Of a stretch of DNA of 64,000 nt, positions 25,965 through 35,195 are shown in pieces (position 1 is the first letter of the stretch; each line of letters begins with the position of its first letter). The notes under the pieces are model-generated. The model did no database searches. It had not been told where the DNA came from and was given only the letters and a program-made list of their open reading frames with translations. The translations under genes and the position numbers were made by a program. The stretch comes from Sulfurimonas sp. HSL-1716 (lineage in GTDB: Bacteria > Campylobacterota > Campylobacteria > Campylobacterales > Sulfurimonadaceae), in NCBI RefSeq assembly GCF_039645975.1, contig NZ_CP147918.1, forward strand, positions 124,001 through 188,000, given 5' to 3'.

Positions 25965-27756
25965 CTTTGTTTCTTCCGCTCTGTTTTGCTTTGTACAAAG
26001 CTTCGTCCACTCTTTTTAGGAACGTTTGTACCGTTTCGTCTGTTTTGTATTGTGTCACTCCGAAACTCATGGTTATAGGCAGTATCTTTTTATATTTTTC
26101 GATCTCGCAGCGCAGCTTTTCAGAGATCCCTACGGCTTCGTTTATATCGGTGTGAGGAAGGATGATTATAAACTCCTCTCCGCCCATTCTGCAGAAGATA
26201 TCCGTTTTTCTTAGCAGAGAAGATATGAGTTTGGTGTATTCGATCAAAACACTGTCTCCGACATCATGTCCATGGTCGTCGTTTACGTTTTTAAAAAAAT
26301 CGATATCGAGCATAATGAGAGAGAGCGGATATTCGTAGCGTTTGACCCTGAATATCTCATCATCGATCTTTTGATCGAAATAGTGGCGGTTGTATATATC
26401 CGTAAGCGTGTCTTTTATGCTTAATATAAGCAGCTCTTTTTGGTACTGTTCCTCTTTGGTAATATCTGAGAGAACGACGCTGTAATGTTTCGGATCTTCC
26501 GAGATCAAAGCGGCTGTCACGGAAAAATAGTAAATCTCATCCAGATATAGTATTTTTGCTTTATGTACGATATCACTGTTTCGTATAACATACTCTATCC
26601 AGTATCTATTGTTCATAGGCTGCTGCAGATAACCCTTTTCTTTTGCGAACAGATCGCATACGCAGTCGTAATCTTTTAAGAACTCATCGATAGTTTTGTA
26701 AGAATAAAAGTATTTGAAAAAGGCTTTGTTCGTGTCGACCAATTTTTTACCGTCGTTTACGATCACTATGTTGCTGGCGGTGTCGAGGATGCTTTTATAA
26801 TATTTTTTTTGATTTCTGTTTTTGATCAGGATAATGTTGCTGATAATAAAAAGGACGAGCAGACCGAGCAGTACGAAAACGCTCATCCACTTAAAGACAA
26901 AGAACTCCAGGTTCATTGTCTGTACGTCCGAGAGCTTTTTGAACATTATAAAATATCCGATGGCCTGCGACTGAGAATTTTTTAATTCGTAAGAGACTAT
27001 GATATAGCCGTTTTCGATCTTATACGAATTGTTAAAATAGTTTGTAGGACCATGCGTTTTAAGGTAATTTGTAAGATTTTCAGGCGCATTGAGATTTGCT
27101 ACGTAGTGATCGTTTATAAATTGATTCGTCAAAGGGAATTTTATTTTGTCCGTGAACTCTTTTTTTACTACGACGACAGAGCCGACCTTCGAATCTTTCA
27201 GACTGTTTGCGATGGAATTGAAATGTGTGATGACCTCTAAGATACCTATGAAATTTTTGTTTTCAAACAGCGGAACGATGGTTCTGATCGAGAGGTCGAA
27301 CCGGCAGATATCTATAGAGTAGTTTACCGTTTTATGTAAAAGGATGTTTTTTAGATCCTTTCTGACATCATGAAGCAGATCGCCTTTGAGATCGCTCCAG
27401 CTTCTATACAAAGAGACGGCGTCCTTGTTTATGATCTGAATCCAGACGTTTTTGTAAAGTGTTTGTTGTGTAAGCTTGTCAAGGAGGTCTTTATAAGAAT
27501 CGGAAGCTATTTTGTTTTGTTTTATCTGCTCGATCAGATTCTTATCGTTAGCCAGACTCAGTGCGATCGCCAGAGTAGATTTTTGTTTCTGCAGGATCAT
27601 CAGTTTGACGTTTTTACGCATAGAAGCGGCTTCATGCGTATAGATGGAGTTTTGTATCTTTTTCGTATTTAACTGCACGTAACTAAATACAAAACCGCCG
27701 ATAACAATAATAAGAAGCAGCAGTATTGCTGCATAAGGTTTGTAGCTCTTTAGCAT
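25951..27756 (-). CDS. Membrane-bound diguanylate cyclase with periplasmic sensor
   Basis: 601 residues. Membrane helix at 7-27, a periplasmic cache-like sensor of about 240 residues, a second helix near 290-312, a PAS-like segment (about 325-430) and a C-terminal GGDEF domain. The active motif is GGEEF, preceded five residues earlier by an RxxD (RKTD) product-inhibition site, so it should make cyclic-di-GMP from GTP and be feedback controlled. GGGGGAG precedes the ATG. It may influence motility or attachment. Confidence 0.9.
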   Translation of the reverse strand: MLKSYKPYAAILLLLIIVIGGFVFSYVQLNTKKIQNSIYTHEAASMRKNVKLMILQKQKSTLAIALSLANDKNLIEQIKQNKIASDSYKDLLDKLTQQTLYKNVWIQIINKDAVSLYRSWSDLKGDLLHDVRKDLKNILLHKTVNYSIDICRFDLSIRTIVPLFENKNFIGILEVITHFNSIANSLKDSKVGSVVVVKKEFTDKIKFPLTNQFINDHYVANLNAPENLTNYLKTHGPTNYFNNSYKIENGYIIVSYELKNSQSQAIGYFIMFKKLSDVQTMNLEFFVFKWMSVFVLLGLLVLFIISNIILIKNRNQKKYYKSILDTASNIVIVNDGKKLVDTNKAFFKYFYSYKTIDEFLKDYDCVCDLFAKEKGYLQQPMNNRYWIEYVIRNSDIVHKAKILYLDEIYYFSVTAALISEDPKHYSVVLSDITKEEQYQKELLILSIKDTLTDIYNRHYFDQKIDDEIFRVKRYEYPLSLIMLDIDFFKNVNDDHGHDVGDSVLIEYTKLISSLLRKTDIFCRMGGEEFIIILPHTDINEAVGISEKLRCEIEKYKKILPITMSFGVTQYKTDETVQTFLKRVDEALYKAKQSGRNKVIVS

Positions 27757-27788
27757 AACTCCCCCTTATTATTTATTATTGTATTATA

Positions 27789-28958
27789 CTATAATCCGGG
27801 AATACGGGGTATACGTCCTAATTTTGAAAGTCTGCAATATTTTCCCCATCCCTTTTTCAGCCAGTGTCCAAGGATAGGCAGAGGGATCATTTTCGCTTTT
27901 TTTTCATCCCTGTATACAAATGCCGCACCGTCTCCGCTGTCCATGACGCAAAGAATGTTGAGATGTTCTTGGTATCCTTTATGATTATCGGCATTATTCT
28001 CTTGTTCGTTAATATTATGAGCCGCATTTCTGGCCATGACCTCGGCGATATGCCCCTGCTTTGCTCTCCATTCAGGACCCTCTATAGCAGCTACGTCGCC
28101 TACTGCATAAATGTATTCAAAGCCTTCGACCCGACAGAAATCATCTATCTTAACAAATCCCGCAGCGTTTTTAGGCAGATCGGAATCTTTGATGATCTCA
28201 TGTCCGTCTCCGGCGGGGATGAACATCGTAAAGTCACTCTCAAGCTTGCTGTCGTCTTCAAAGATAACGCCGTCGTTTTGAAAAGCCTTTATCTTTTTGC
28301 CGAAATGTTTTTTTACCATGGTACGTTCAAAGAACATGTCCATCATTTTCAGTGCTTTTTCACCCATCCTTGCGCCCGGTTTTGGCATCGGAGCAAAAAA
28401 AGTGAGCTCGTAGTTCTCTCTTATCCCTTTTTTCTTCAACAGATTGTGTACGTTAAAAAGCAGTTCAAATCCTGGGCCTCCCCTCACGGCGGAAGTATCG
28501 TTGGGGTTGCCGCCAAAACCAAACGCGATCTTACCGCTGCCCTTTTCAACAAGCTCCTGCACCCTGTCTTTTATGAGCAGCGACTGTTCCGGCGCTCCGC
28601 AGATGGAAAGGGTGTGTTCTATCCCTTTGGCTTTCATTTTTGAAGCTCCTATGGCGATTACGAGATAATCATAATCATCCATGACTCTGCCGCTTTTTAA
28701 AGTAACGCGGTGCTCTTTTGCTTCTATCGATCTGACGGGATCGATGATGATCTTGAATCCATGTGCGTCTTGAAGTTTTATCAGTTCGACGCATATGTCT
28801 TTGAATTTTGTTTCTCCCGTAGGTACCCAGATGGATGTAGGATATATGTAAAAAAAATCTCTGTCGCTTACCAGAGTCACGTCAAAATTGTTTTTTCTTA
28901 AGTAGATCGCAGACTCTATTCCGGCAAATCCGCCGCCTAAAACTAGAACTTTTTTCAT
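27789..28958 (-). CDS. FAD/NAD(P) oxidoreductase, sulfide:quinone oxidoreductase-like
   Basis: 389 residues. An N-terminal FAD loop GGGFAGIES (8-16), a second nucleotide site region (GSGKIAFGFGGNPND) and the FAD-binding YAVGDVAAI near 280. Cysteines in SICGAPEQ and NILCVMDSGDGAA lie where SQR and flavocytochrome c sulfide dehydrogenase carry redox cysteines, and GDGAAFVY is typical of that group. It may oxidise sulfide with quinone at the membrane. A type II NADH dehydrogenase is the main alternative. AAGGA precedes the ATG. Confidence 0.7.
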   Translation of the reverse strand: MKKVLVLGGGFAGIESAIYLRKNNFDVTLVSDRDFFYIYPTSIWVPTGETKFKDICVELIKLQDAHGFKIIIDPVRSIEAKEHRVTLKSGRVMDDYDYLVIAIGASKMKAKGIEHTLSICGAPEQSLLIKDRVQELVEKGSGKIAFGFGGNPNDTSAVRGGPGFELLFNVHNLLKKKGIRENYELTFFAPMPKPGARMGEKALKMMDMFFERTMVKKHFGKKIKAFQNDGVIFEDDSKLESDFTMFIPAGDGHEIIKDSDLPKNAAGFVKIDDFCRVEGFEYIYAVGDVAAIEGPEWRAKQGHIAEVMARNAAHNINEQENNADNHKGYQEHLNILCVMDSGDGAAFVYRDEKKAKMIPLPILGHWLKKGWGKYCRLSKLGRIPRIPGL

Positions 28959-29061
28959 ATCGATCCTTATGTTATAATTTCATCTAATAGAAAATATTAG
29001 AATTATTGGCGTTAAAACCAGCTTAAGTTCTTGATAATAACGTCATCGTCCGGAGATAAAA

Positions 29062-29943
29062 GTGAGAGTTCTTGTTTATGGGCTCGGCGGAGTCGGCGGG
29101 TATATAGCCGCGTATCTTTGCCGTACGGAAAATGAAATTGTCGGAGTCGCCAGAGGAGAGCATCTAAAAGCGATACAACAGAGAGGATTGCGTGTAGTAG
29201 AAGACGACAGAGAGTTTAGAACGACAAATATCGAAGCGGTTGAGGAAAAAGAGCTTGGCGGATATTTCGACATGGTTCTTTTTTGCGTAAAAAGCTATGA
29301 TCTGGAGGATGCCGTACTTGCTTGTAAGCCTTTTATAGATGAAAACAGCATCGTTTTAAGCCTGGCTAACGGAGTAGAGCATGGCGGTACGCTTCGCAGA
29401 CTTTTACATGCAAAGGTGCTCGATGGCTGCGTCTATATCCTTTCGCATATAAAAGCTCCCGGAGAGATAAAAAAAAGCGGCGACGTGTTCGCACTTATAT
29501 TTGCAGGGGAGGGCAGTGAACTTCTGGCGGATATGTGTGAGGAAGCGGGACTGAGATATAAAGTACCGCAAAATGTCAAAGAAGCCATCTGGAAAAAATA
29601 TATCTTTATCTCCACTTTTGCGATGCTGACAAGCTACTACGACGAATCGATAAGATCGGTATACGAAAATCATTATGATAAAGCTTTGAGCGTCTTAAAA
29701 GAGATCGCATTGATAGCAAAAGCAAAAGATATAGATATTGAAGAAGAGATAGCAAAAGCGCTGCATACGGCTTCAAAACTGCCAAAGAACGCTTCGACTT
29801 CGATGCATAAAGATATCAAGGCTACAAGAAGAGACGAGCTGGAAACTCTGTGCGGCTATCTGGTAAGAGAAGCGGATGCTTTGCATATAAACATCCCCGA
29901 TATACAAAGATATTATGACGAACTTCTAAAAGTCCACCACTGA
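29062..29943 (+). CDS. panE: 2-dehydropantoate 2-reductase (ketopantoate reductase)
   Basis: 293 residues: an N-terminal NADP loop GLGGVGGYIAAYL (7-19), CVKSYDLEDAV around 75, a lysine in AIWKKYIFISTFA for catalysis and a helical C-terminal domain. It reduces ketopantoate to pantoate for pantothenate and coenzyme A synthesis. GTG start with GGAG about eight bases upstream. It ends two bases before the convergent OmpA gene. Confidence 0.88.
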   Translation: MRVLVYGLGGVGGYIAAYLCRTENEIVGVARGEHLKAIQQRGLRVVEDDREFRTTNIEAVEEKELGGYFDMVLFCVKSYDLEDAVLACKPFIDENSIVLSLANGVEHGGTLRRLLHAKVLDGCVYILSHIKAPGEIKKSGDVFALIFAGEGSELLADMCEEAGLRYKVPQNVKEAIWKKYIFISTFAMLTSYYDESIRSVYENHYDKALSVLKEIALIAKAKDIDIEEEIAKALHTASKLPKNASTSMHKDIKATRRDELETLCGYLVREADALHINIPDIQRYYDELLKVHH

Positions 29944-29945
29944 TA

Positions 29946-30569
29946 TCATTTGACCAATTCTATCTCGATACGGCGGTTTTGTGCACGTCCTTTTGCCGTA
30001 GAGTTGTCGGCTATCGGATCTTTATCCCCTTTGCCGATCGCCGTGAGTCTGGCTTTGGAGATACCGTATCTCATAAGGGCTTCTTTTACGGAATCGGCTC
30101 TTCTTTGAGAAAGATTTTGGTTCTTTTGGGCGTCGCCCGATGAATCCGTATATCCCAAAATGACAATATCGTATTCGTCATTTTGGCGTAAAAAGTCGGC
30201 AAACTTTTTTACGTCGTTCATAACGGCGTCGGTCACCTTGTATTGGTCTGCACCAAATGTCACATGCAGTATTTTGGCGGTAGGACAGCCGTTTTCATCG
30301 ACCGCGAAATCTTCAGGGGTGTTCGCACATTTGTCTTTAATATCGGGTACTCCGTCATTATCACTGTCAAGCTCTTTTTTTACGACCTGCTGTTTTGTCT
30401 GCGGCTTTTGCTTCTCTTTTTGTTCGCTTTTTATCTCCTGTTTTTTTTCAACGGGCTTTAGTTTTACGACGGGAGCTCTTTCAACGGATACAGGTTTGAT
30501 GTAGGGAAACTGATCGTCTGCACAGATTAAAGAGGAAAAGAGAAATAGCGTCAGGAAAAAGGATCTCAT
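29946..30569 (-). CDS. OmpA-family protein with a thrombospondin type 3 repeat
   Basis: 207 residues. Signal peptide (1-17), a long K/E/Q/P-rich linker (about 30-65) that could span the periplasm, a calcium-binding type 3 repeat DSDNDGVPDIKDKCANTPED, and a C-terminal OmpA domain (about 95-205) with GYTDSSGDAQKNQNLSQRRA and a terminal NRRIEIEL. It should bind peptidoglycan. No beta-barrel is present, so it is a periplasmic or lipoprotein-like anchor; no lipobox cysteine is clear. Confidence 0.88.
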   Translation of the reverse strand: MRSFFLTLFLFSSLICADDQFPYIKPVSVERAPVVKLKPVEKKQEIKSEQKEKQKPQTKQQVVKKELDSDNDGVPDIKDKCANTPEDFAVDENGCPTAKILHVTFGADQYKVTDAVMNDVKKFADFLRQNDEYDIVILGYTDSSGDAQKNQNLSQRRADSVKEALMRYGISKARLTAIGKGDKDPIADNSTAKGRAQNRRIEIELVK

Positions 30570-30688
30570 ATAGCACTCGCTTGTTTGATTTTTGCTAATT
30601 ATAACTAAATTTTAAACTCTAATCTGCCGGCTTAAAACTGTTCATACGATAATGATGTAAAATCACATAAATTTAGCAAGGATCTGGG

Positions 30689-31216
30689 ATGTCTATGAAA
30701 AAACTTGTGCTGGGCGGAGGTTGTTTTTGGTGTATCGAAGCCGTATACAGCAATGTCAAAGGTGTAAAAAAAGCTCTAAGCGGTTACGCGGGAGGAAGAA
30801 GAAAAGACCCGTCATACGAGCAGGTGTGCAGCGGAGCTACGGGGCATGCCGAAGTAGTCGAGATAAGTTATGACGATGCAATCATAACGATGGAGGAACT
30901 TTTGGATATCTTTTGGGAGATACATGACCCCACTACATTGAACGCCCAAGGAGCCGATGTCGGCACGCAGTACCGCTCCGTCGTTTTTTACGGCAGCGAC
31001 GAAGAGAAAAAAAAGATACAAGATTCCATTGCCAAGGTATCTTCGGATTTTGACGACAAGATAGTGACGGAGGTTGCTCCACTAAGCGAATTTTATCCTG
31101 CAGAAAGATATCATCAAAGCTATTTTGCCTCGAATCCGAATCAGGGTTACTGCAGAGTCGTCATCGCTCCGAAGCTTCAAAAGTTTATGACCAGATTTCC
31201 CGAAAAACTGGCGTAA
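30689..31216 (+). CDS. msrA: Peptide methionine sulfoxide reductase A
   Basis: 175 residues with the catalytic GCFWC motif (residues 11-15) and the family segments GYAGG, GHAEVV and EIHDPTTLNAQGADVGTQYRS. It reduces methionine-S-sulfoxide in proteins and repairs oxidative damage. AAGGA lies upstream of the ATG. No MsrB domain is fused. Confidence 0.95.
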   Translation: MSMKKLVLGGGCFWCIEAVYSNVKGVKKALSGYAGGRRKDPSYEQVCSGATGHAEVVEISYDDAIITMEELLDIFWEIHDPTTLNAQGADVGTQYRSVVFYGSDEEKKKIQDSIAKVSSDFDDKIVTEVAPLSEFYPAERYHQSYFASNPNQGYCRVVIAPKLQKFMTRFPEKLA

Positions 31217-31292
31217 AACAGGAGAGAAAAAGGGCTGTTATTTAATTTTTCTATAATGTGGTAAAATAATAAAAACTTATTTAGGAGAGAGC

Positions 31293-32246
31293 ATGGAGAA
31301 AGTGTATGATATGGTTATAGTCGGAGCCGGACCTGCCGGTATAGCCGCAGCGGTCGAAAGTTATCTTTTGGGTATAAGAAATATTTTGATGCTGGAAAAA
31401 GATGAGAACCATAATGCTACGATCCGAAAATACTACAAAGACAACAAGCGTGTCGATAAGGACTGGAAAGGACAGAAAGTGGAGCTGGATGGCAACATCT
31501 ATTTTCTCGACGGCACCAAAGAGACCACGCTGGATTTTTTCGATGAGGTGATAAAAGCTCACGGCGTAGAGCTTGTGACGCATACCGAAGTGAGCAAGAT
31601 AGAAAAGAGCGGTGAGATATTCGATGTCTTTATCGCCGGAGGAAGTATCAAAGCGAAATATGTCGTCGTTACGATCGGCAGAATGGGAAAACCGAACAAG
31701 CCCGAGTACAAGATTCCTACAAATATCAAAAAAAGAGTGGGCTATACGCTTGATGATTGCAGCGAGGGAGAGAAAATTCTGGTCGTAGGCGGTGGTGACA
31801 GTGCTATCGAGTACGCCGTGGACCTGAGTCCCAAGAACGATGTTTCGATCTGCTATAGACGAGAAACTTTCAGACGTGCAAACCCGATAAACCAAAGAGA
31901 TATCGCCAATGCTATAGCCCATAGCGAGGTGCGTCCTATCTTAGGCGTGAACATTTCGGCGCTCGAAGATGAAGAGGGAAGAGTAAGGGTCGTTTACGAT
32001 GAGATAGAGCCAGAGATTTACGACAGAGTGATCTACGCCATAGGCGGAACGACTCCAAGTGCATTCTTGGCGAGTTCTGGCATAGAGGAGCAAGACGGCA
32101 AACCGGTTCATGACGATAATTATGAGACAGCGATAGAGGGACTTTTTGTCGCGGGGGATATCACGCAAGAGTCAGGTGGTTCGATTGCTCTGGGACTCAA
32201 TCATGGCTATAAAATAGCCTGTCATATCAACGAACATCACTCTTAA
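31293..32246 (+). CDS. Thioredoxin reductase-like flavoprotein without redox cysteines (YpdA/FNR2-like)
   Basis: 317 residues: FAD loop GAGPAGIAAA (11-20), NADP loop GGGDSAIEYA near 167 and the FAD segment GLFVAGDI near the C-terminus. The CxxC of thioredoxin reductase is missing, so it belongs with YpdA, ferredoxin-NADP reductase type 2 or a similar branch. The partner is unknown; low-molecular-weight thiol or ferredoxin reduction is possible. GGAGAG precedes the ATG. It ends in a 4-base overlap with the convergent AMMECR1-like gene. Confidence 0.75.
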   Translation: MEKVYDMVIVGAGPAGIAAAVESYLLGIRNILMLEKDENHNATIRKYYKDNKRVDKDWKGQKVELDGNIYFLDGTKETTLDFFDEVIKAHGVELVTHTEVSKIEKSGEIFDVFIAGGSIKAKYVVVTIGRMGKPNKPEYKIPTNIKKRVGYTLDDCSEGEKILVVGGGDSAIEYAVDLSPKNDVSICYRRETFRRANPINQRDIANAIAHSEVRPILGVNISALEDEEGRVRVVYDEIEPEIYDRVIYAIGGTTPSAFLASSGIEEQDGKPVHDDNYETAIEGLFVAGDITQESGGSIALGLNHGYKIACHINEHHS

Positions 32247-32611
32247 TCTTTTACGATAGGACCGTCCGTGGAGGTCTCGATGTCAAAACCTCCCTCTTCG
32301 TTGGGGATAAGAAGCGAGAGTTCTATGGAGCAGTGAAGATACTCGGCAGTAGAGATCGGAGAGTTTTTTGTATCTTGAAAAGCCGCCACTTTCGCATTAT
32401 AGATGATATCGTCCACAAGGGGCTTCAAGGCCTCTGCAGATGAAGCGTGACCTCGGACTTCGTTATCGACTTTTATGGAGACTTCCGAAGCTATCTTCTG
32501 CTCTAAAACAGGGTACTCCTTTAAAAGAGATTCTCTGTCTATTTTTCTTTTTGCTTCGATGACCTCTTCGATGGAGTCGCGTACAAGTTGTAAAAGCGGT
32601 GATCTTGCCAT
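32243..32611 (-). CDS. Short AMMECR1-domain protein with altered core motif
   Basis: 122 residues. LLQLVRDSIEEVI, LLKEYPVLEQKIASEVSI, DIIYNAKVAAFQD and CSIELSLL line up with the AMMECR1 domain (usually about 180 residues), but the hallmark RGCIG-type stretch is VRGHASS here and the C-terminal third is missing. Full-length relatives occur with Memo and radical SAM genes (AmmeMemoRadiSam), which are not next to it. It lies 42 bases after the antiporter gene, at the end of the topA-side operon, with AAGGAG at its start. It could be a remodelled relative or a decaying copy. Confidence 0.7.
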   Translation of the reverse strand: MARSPLLQLVRDSIEEVIEAKRKIDRESLLKEYPVLEQKIASEVSIKVDNEVRGHASSAEALKPLVDDIIYNAKVAAFQDTKNSPISTAEYLHCSIELSLLIPNEEGGFDIETSTDGPIVKD

Positions 32612-32653
32612 TGCAGCGACTCCTTTTTGTGCCGTTTTTTTAATTATAGCAGA

Positions 32654-33811
32654 TTATGCGGTTATTTTCTCTTTTAGATAGATGTTTAGGATCTTGATTA
32701 TGAGCATGACAAGGATGACCTGAAAGAGCGATGCAAGGATGAAAGCGTAGTAGTGAAACTGGTCTATACTGTTGGCATTGTATGCGAGTGTTGCCATCGC
32801 AATAAGCAGGGTAAGCGGCATAGAATGGCTGAGCCCCATAAGTATAGATGCTTTGAATCCGTACTCTTTGATAAACACGAGAGAACTGAGCAGACGCATG
32901 ATTATCATGACAAAGGTTATGATCAACGCTTTTGTGATAAGACCGTTTATCAAAAGGGCGTTAAGATTGAAAGTACTTCCGATATGGATAAAAAATATAG
33001 GTATCAAAAATCCGAATCCGAAACTTGCCAGTTTTTCAGGCAGCTCATCTTTATGCTCGAAGAAAGTAGGGATGAATATCCCCGCTAAAAATGCACCGAA
33101 CGCCAGTTCGAGATCAAGATAGAGCATGACTGCCACAAGGATGAAAAATATCCCCATGGAGAGTCTTATGTCTTGTTCCTTGTTGTCGTTGTGCGGCATA
33201 AGCGCAACGGAGACTTCGGGAAACCACCAAAACAAAAGCTGCAAAGAGCGAAACAGAAAAAGCATAAAAAGCAAAAACAGGACAAGTGCCAAAAGAGCTT
33301 TAAATAATCCCATTCCGTTTCCGTACTCCAATGCGGCGGAGACAAGGGTGAGCAGAGCGATACTGACGACCTCTCCGATCCCTCCGGCCGTCATCGAAAG
33401 TGTAAGCCATTCCGTTTTGCCGTACTCTTTTGAAAGTGCTGCGACAAGCCCGACGGAGATAAGAGGTAAAAGAACCATAAATATCTTGCCAAGCGAAAAA
33501 TAGAGAGAAAACGCTATGGAAAAGCTATAGAGCAGAAGAAGGTAAAGCAGGATCGTTTTTACAAGTTTAGGAGGTGTTTTCAACACTTTTTTTAAGTCGA
33601 TCTCGGTACCGGCGATAAACATCAGATATAAAAATCCAAACTCCGCGATGATATCGAAAATATTTTGATGATGTAAAAATCCGACATAGCCCATCAGCGA
33701 GCCGAACACTATCTCAAGCGGGGTTGTGGGAAGTTTTAATATTTTTGCAAAAAAGGGAGAAAATATCACTATCATAGAGATAGTCAATATGAGATTTACA
33801 TCATCTATCAA
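32654..33811 (-). CDS. Cation:proton antiporter (CPA2/Kef-like)
   Basis: About 385 residues with some 11-12 membrane segments, including the family regions FIAGTEIDLKKVL, GGIGEVVSIALLTLVSAA, LELAFGAFLAGIFIP and PIFFIHIGSTFNL. No C-terminal TrkA-N domain is fused. I chose TTG 33811, which has AAGGA eight bases upstream; an earlier frame start lies inside bioB. It probably exchanges K+ or Na+ for H+. Part of the topA-yfcE-bioB run. Confidence 0.8.
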   Translation of the reverse strand: MIDDVNLILTISMIVIFSPFFAKILKLPTTPLEIVFGSLMGYVGFLHHQNIFDIIAEFGFLYLMFIAGTEIDLKKVLKTPPKLVKTILLYLLLLYSFSIAFSLYFSLGKIFMVLLPLISVGLVAALSKEYGKTEWLTLSMTAGGIGEVVSIALLTLVSAALEYGNGMGLFKALLALVLFLLFMLFLFRSLQLLFWWFPEVSVALMPHNDNKEQDIRLSMGIFFILVAVMLYLDLELAFGAFLAGIFIPTFFEHKDELPEKLASFGFGFLIPIFFIHIGSTFNLNALLINGLITKALIITFVMIIMRLLSSLVFIKEYGFKASILMGLSHSMPLTLLIAMATLAYNANSIDQFHYYAFILASLFQVILVMLIIKILNIYLKEKITA

Positions 33812-33830
33812 AACTCTTTTCCTTTGTGCA

Positions 33831-34679
33831 TTAGACCTCAGGCGAGGTCGCAATATCGAGATTTAAAGATTTCAGCATCTGTAAATCCCTGTTCTTTTCC
33901 CTTCCGGGTGTCGTCAGGTAGTTGCCGATGACGATCGAGTTGGCACCCGCTTCAAATATCTCGGCCTGTCTGTCGCCGAACATCATCTCTCTTCCTCCGG
34001 CAACCATGATCCTGTTGGCATCGCATAAGACTTCACGTGTGAGCCGTATCAGCTCCAAGGCTTCGTCGGCCGTCAAAGTATTGGGCTTTAACGGAAGTGC
34101 CGGATTGTGATGGTAAAAGTTTATAGGTACGGAAGTCGGGTTCAACTCTTTGAGTGAGTTTAGCATACTTATCCTGTCATCTTGTGTTTCGCCGAGTCCG
34201 AAGATTCCGCCGCTGATAAGTACTAACCCCGCTTTGTGCACGTTTTTACAGGTTTCGTATCTTTCATCCCATGGGTGGGTCGTACATATCTGAGGATAAA
34301 ATTCGCGTGAAGTCTCCAGATTGTGGTTGTATGCTTTTATGCCCGCTTCTTTGAGTTCTAAAAGCTGTTCAAGAGACGCTGTTCCGTTGCAGGCGATGAG
34401 TCTTAAAGCGGGAATTTCACGGCTTACTTCGCGCGCGGCTTGACATACGAACTTTAAAGTCTTCTCATCAAGCCCTTTATGCGCAGTTACCAGACAAAAA
34501 CCCAAAGCGCCGCTTGCATGCGCTTCTTTTGCTTCGGCTACTATGTTGTCTATGGGTTTTTGGATGTAGCGCTGTATGTCCGCTTTGTATTTTACGCTTT
34601 GAGAGCAAAATTTGCAGTCTTCATTGCATGTACCGCTGTTTATATTGCTTATCGCGCATAAAAAAATCTTTTTGCTCAT
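33831..34679 (-). CDS. bioB: Biotin synthase
   Basis: 282 residues; a radical SAM enzyme that inserts sulfur into dethiobiotin. The cluster motif is CNEDCKFC at 18-25, followed by CSQS and the family segments YNHNLETSREFYP and ICTTHPWDERYETC. Shorter than E. coli BioB (346), as is common in Campylobacterota. It starts in ATGA overlap with the phosphoesterase gene. Confidence 0.93.
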   Translation of the reverse strand: MSKKIFLCAISNINSGTCNEDCKFCSQSVKYKADIQRYIQKPIDNIVAEAKEAHASGALGFCLVTAHKGLDEKTLKFVCQAAREVSREIPALRLIACNGTASLEQLLELKEAGIKAYNHNLETSREFYPQICTTHPWDERYETCKNVHKAGLVLISGGIFGLGETQDDRISMLNSLKELNPTSVPINFYHHNPALPLKPNTLTADEALELIRLTREVLCDANRIMVAGGREMMFGDRQAEIFEAGANSIVIGNYLTTPGREKNRDLQMLKSLNLDIATSPEV

Positions 34680-35194
34680 AGCGTCCTCTCAAAAAAGAAG
34701 TGCGATTCGTTAAGATCGCCGTTTTTCGTGTTTTTATTATAGTAAGTTACGTTGTAGCCTTTTTCCGTGATATCAAGCATAGCCCATTCTGCAAGAGGTT
34801 TATTTCTTGCACATGCTTCTCCGGGATTTAAAAAAAGCGTGTTGTTTTTAAAATCGCATTCAAAGATATGAGTATGTCCGAAGATGACTATGTCTGCATC
34901 CGGGCTCATGTAAAATGGCAGATGCATAAGCTTGAACTTCACGCCTGAGAGTTTGAAATAATAGGGTTCTTGCACAAGGTTGTATCTGTTATGATGGGCG
35001 ACGAGCGGAGCATCGTTGTTCCCGTATACGGCGATATATTTCAGCCCGCTCTTTTTTAACTGTTCGAGAATTTCCGGCTCACCGATATCTCCGGCATGTA
35101 TCAAAAATTCCGCACCGTTTTTTATCAGGTGGTTTATCACCTTTTGTGACAGCTTGGATTTTTTATGCGTGTCTGAGAGTATGCCTATCTTCAT
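34676..35194 (-). CDS. YfcE/MJ0936-type metallophosphoesterase
   Basis: 172 residues with the metal-binding blocks DTH (8-10), GDIGE (near 36), GNND (near 59) and GHTH (near 108), all present. Such enzymes hydrolyse phosphodiesters in vitro; the cellular substrate is not known. It begins one base after the topA stop and overlaps bioB. Confidence 0.85.
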   Translation of the reverse strand: MKIGILSDTHKKSKLSQKVINHLIKNGAEFLIHAGDIGEPEILEQLKKSGLKYIAVYGNNDAPLVAHHNRYNLVQEPYYFKLSGVKFKLMHLPFYMSPDADIVIFGHTHIFECDFKNNTLFLNPGEACARNKPLAEWAMLDITEKGYNVTYYNKNTKNGDLNESHFFFERTL

Positions 35195-35195
35195 T

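Noticed and set aside
33812-33853. Upstream start for the antiporter
   Set aside because: It lies in the 3' end of bioB and adds an Arg-rich stretch; TTG 33811 has a good ribosome site.
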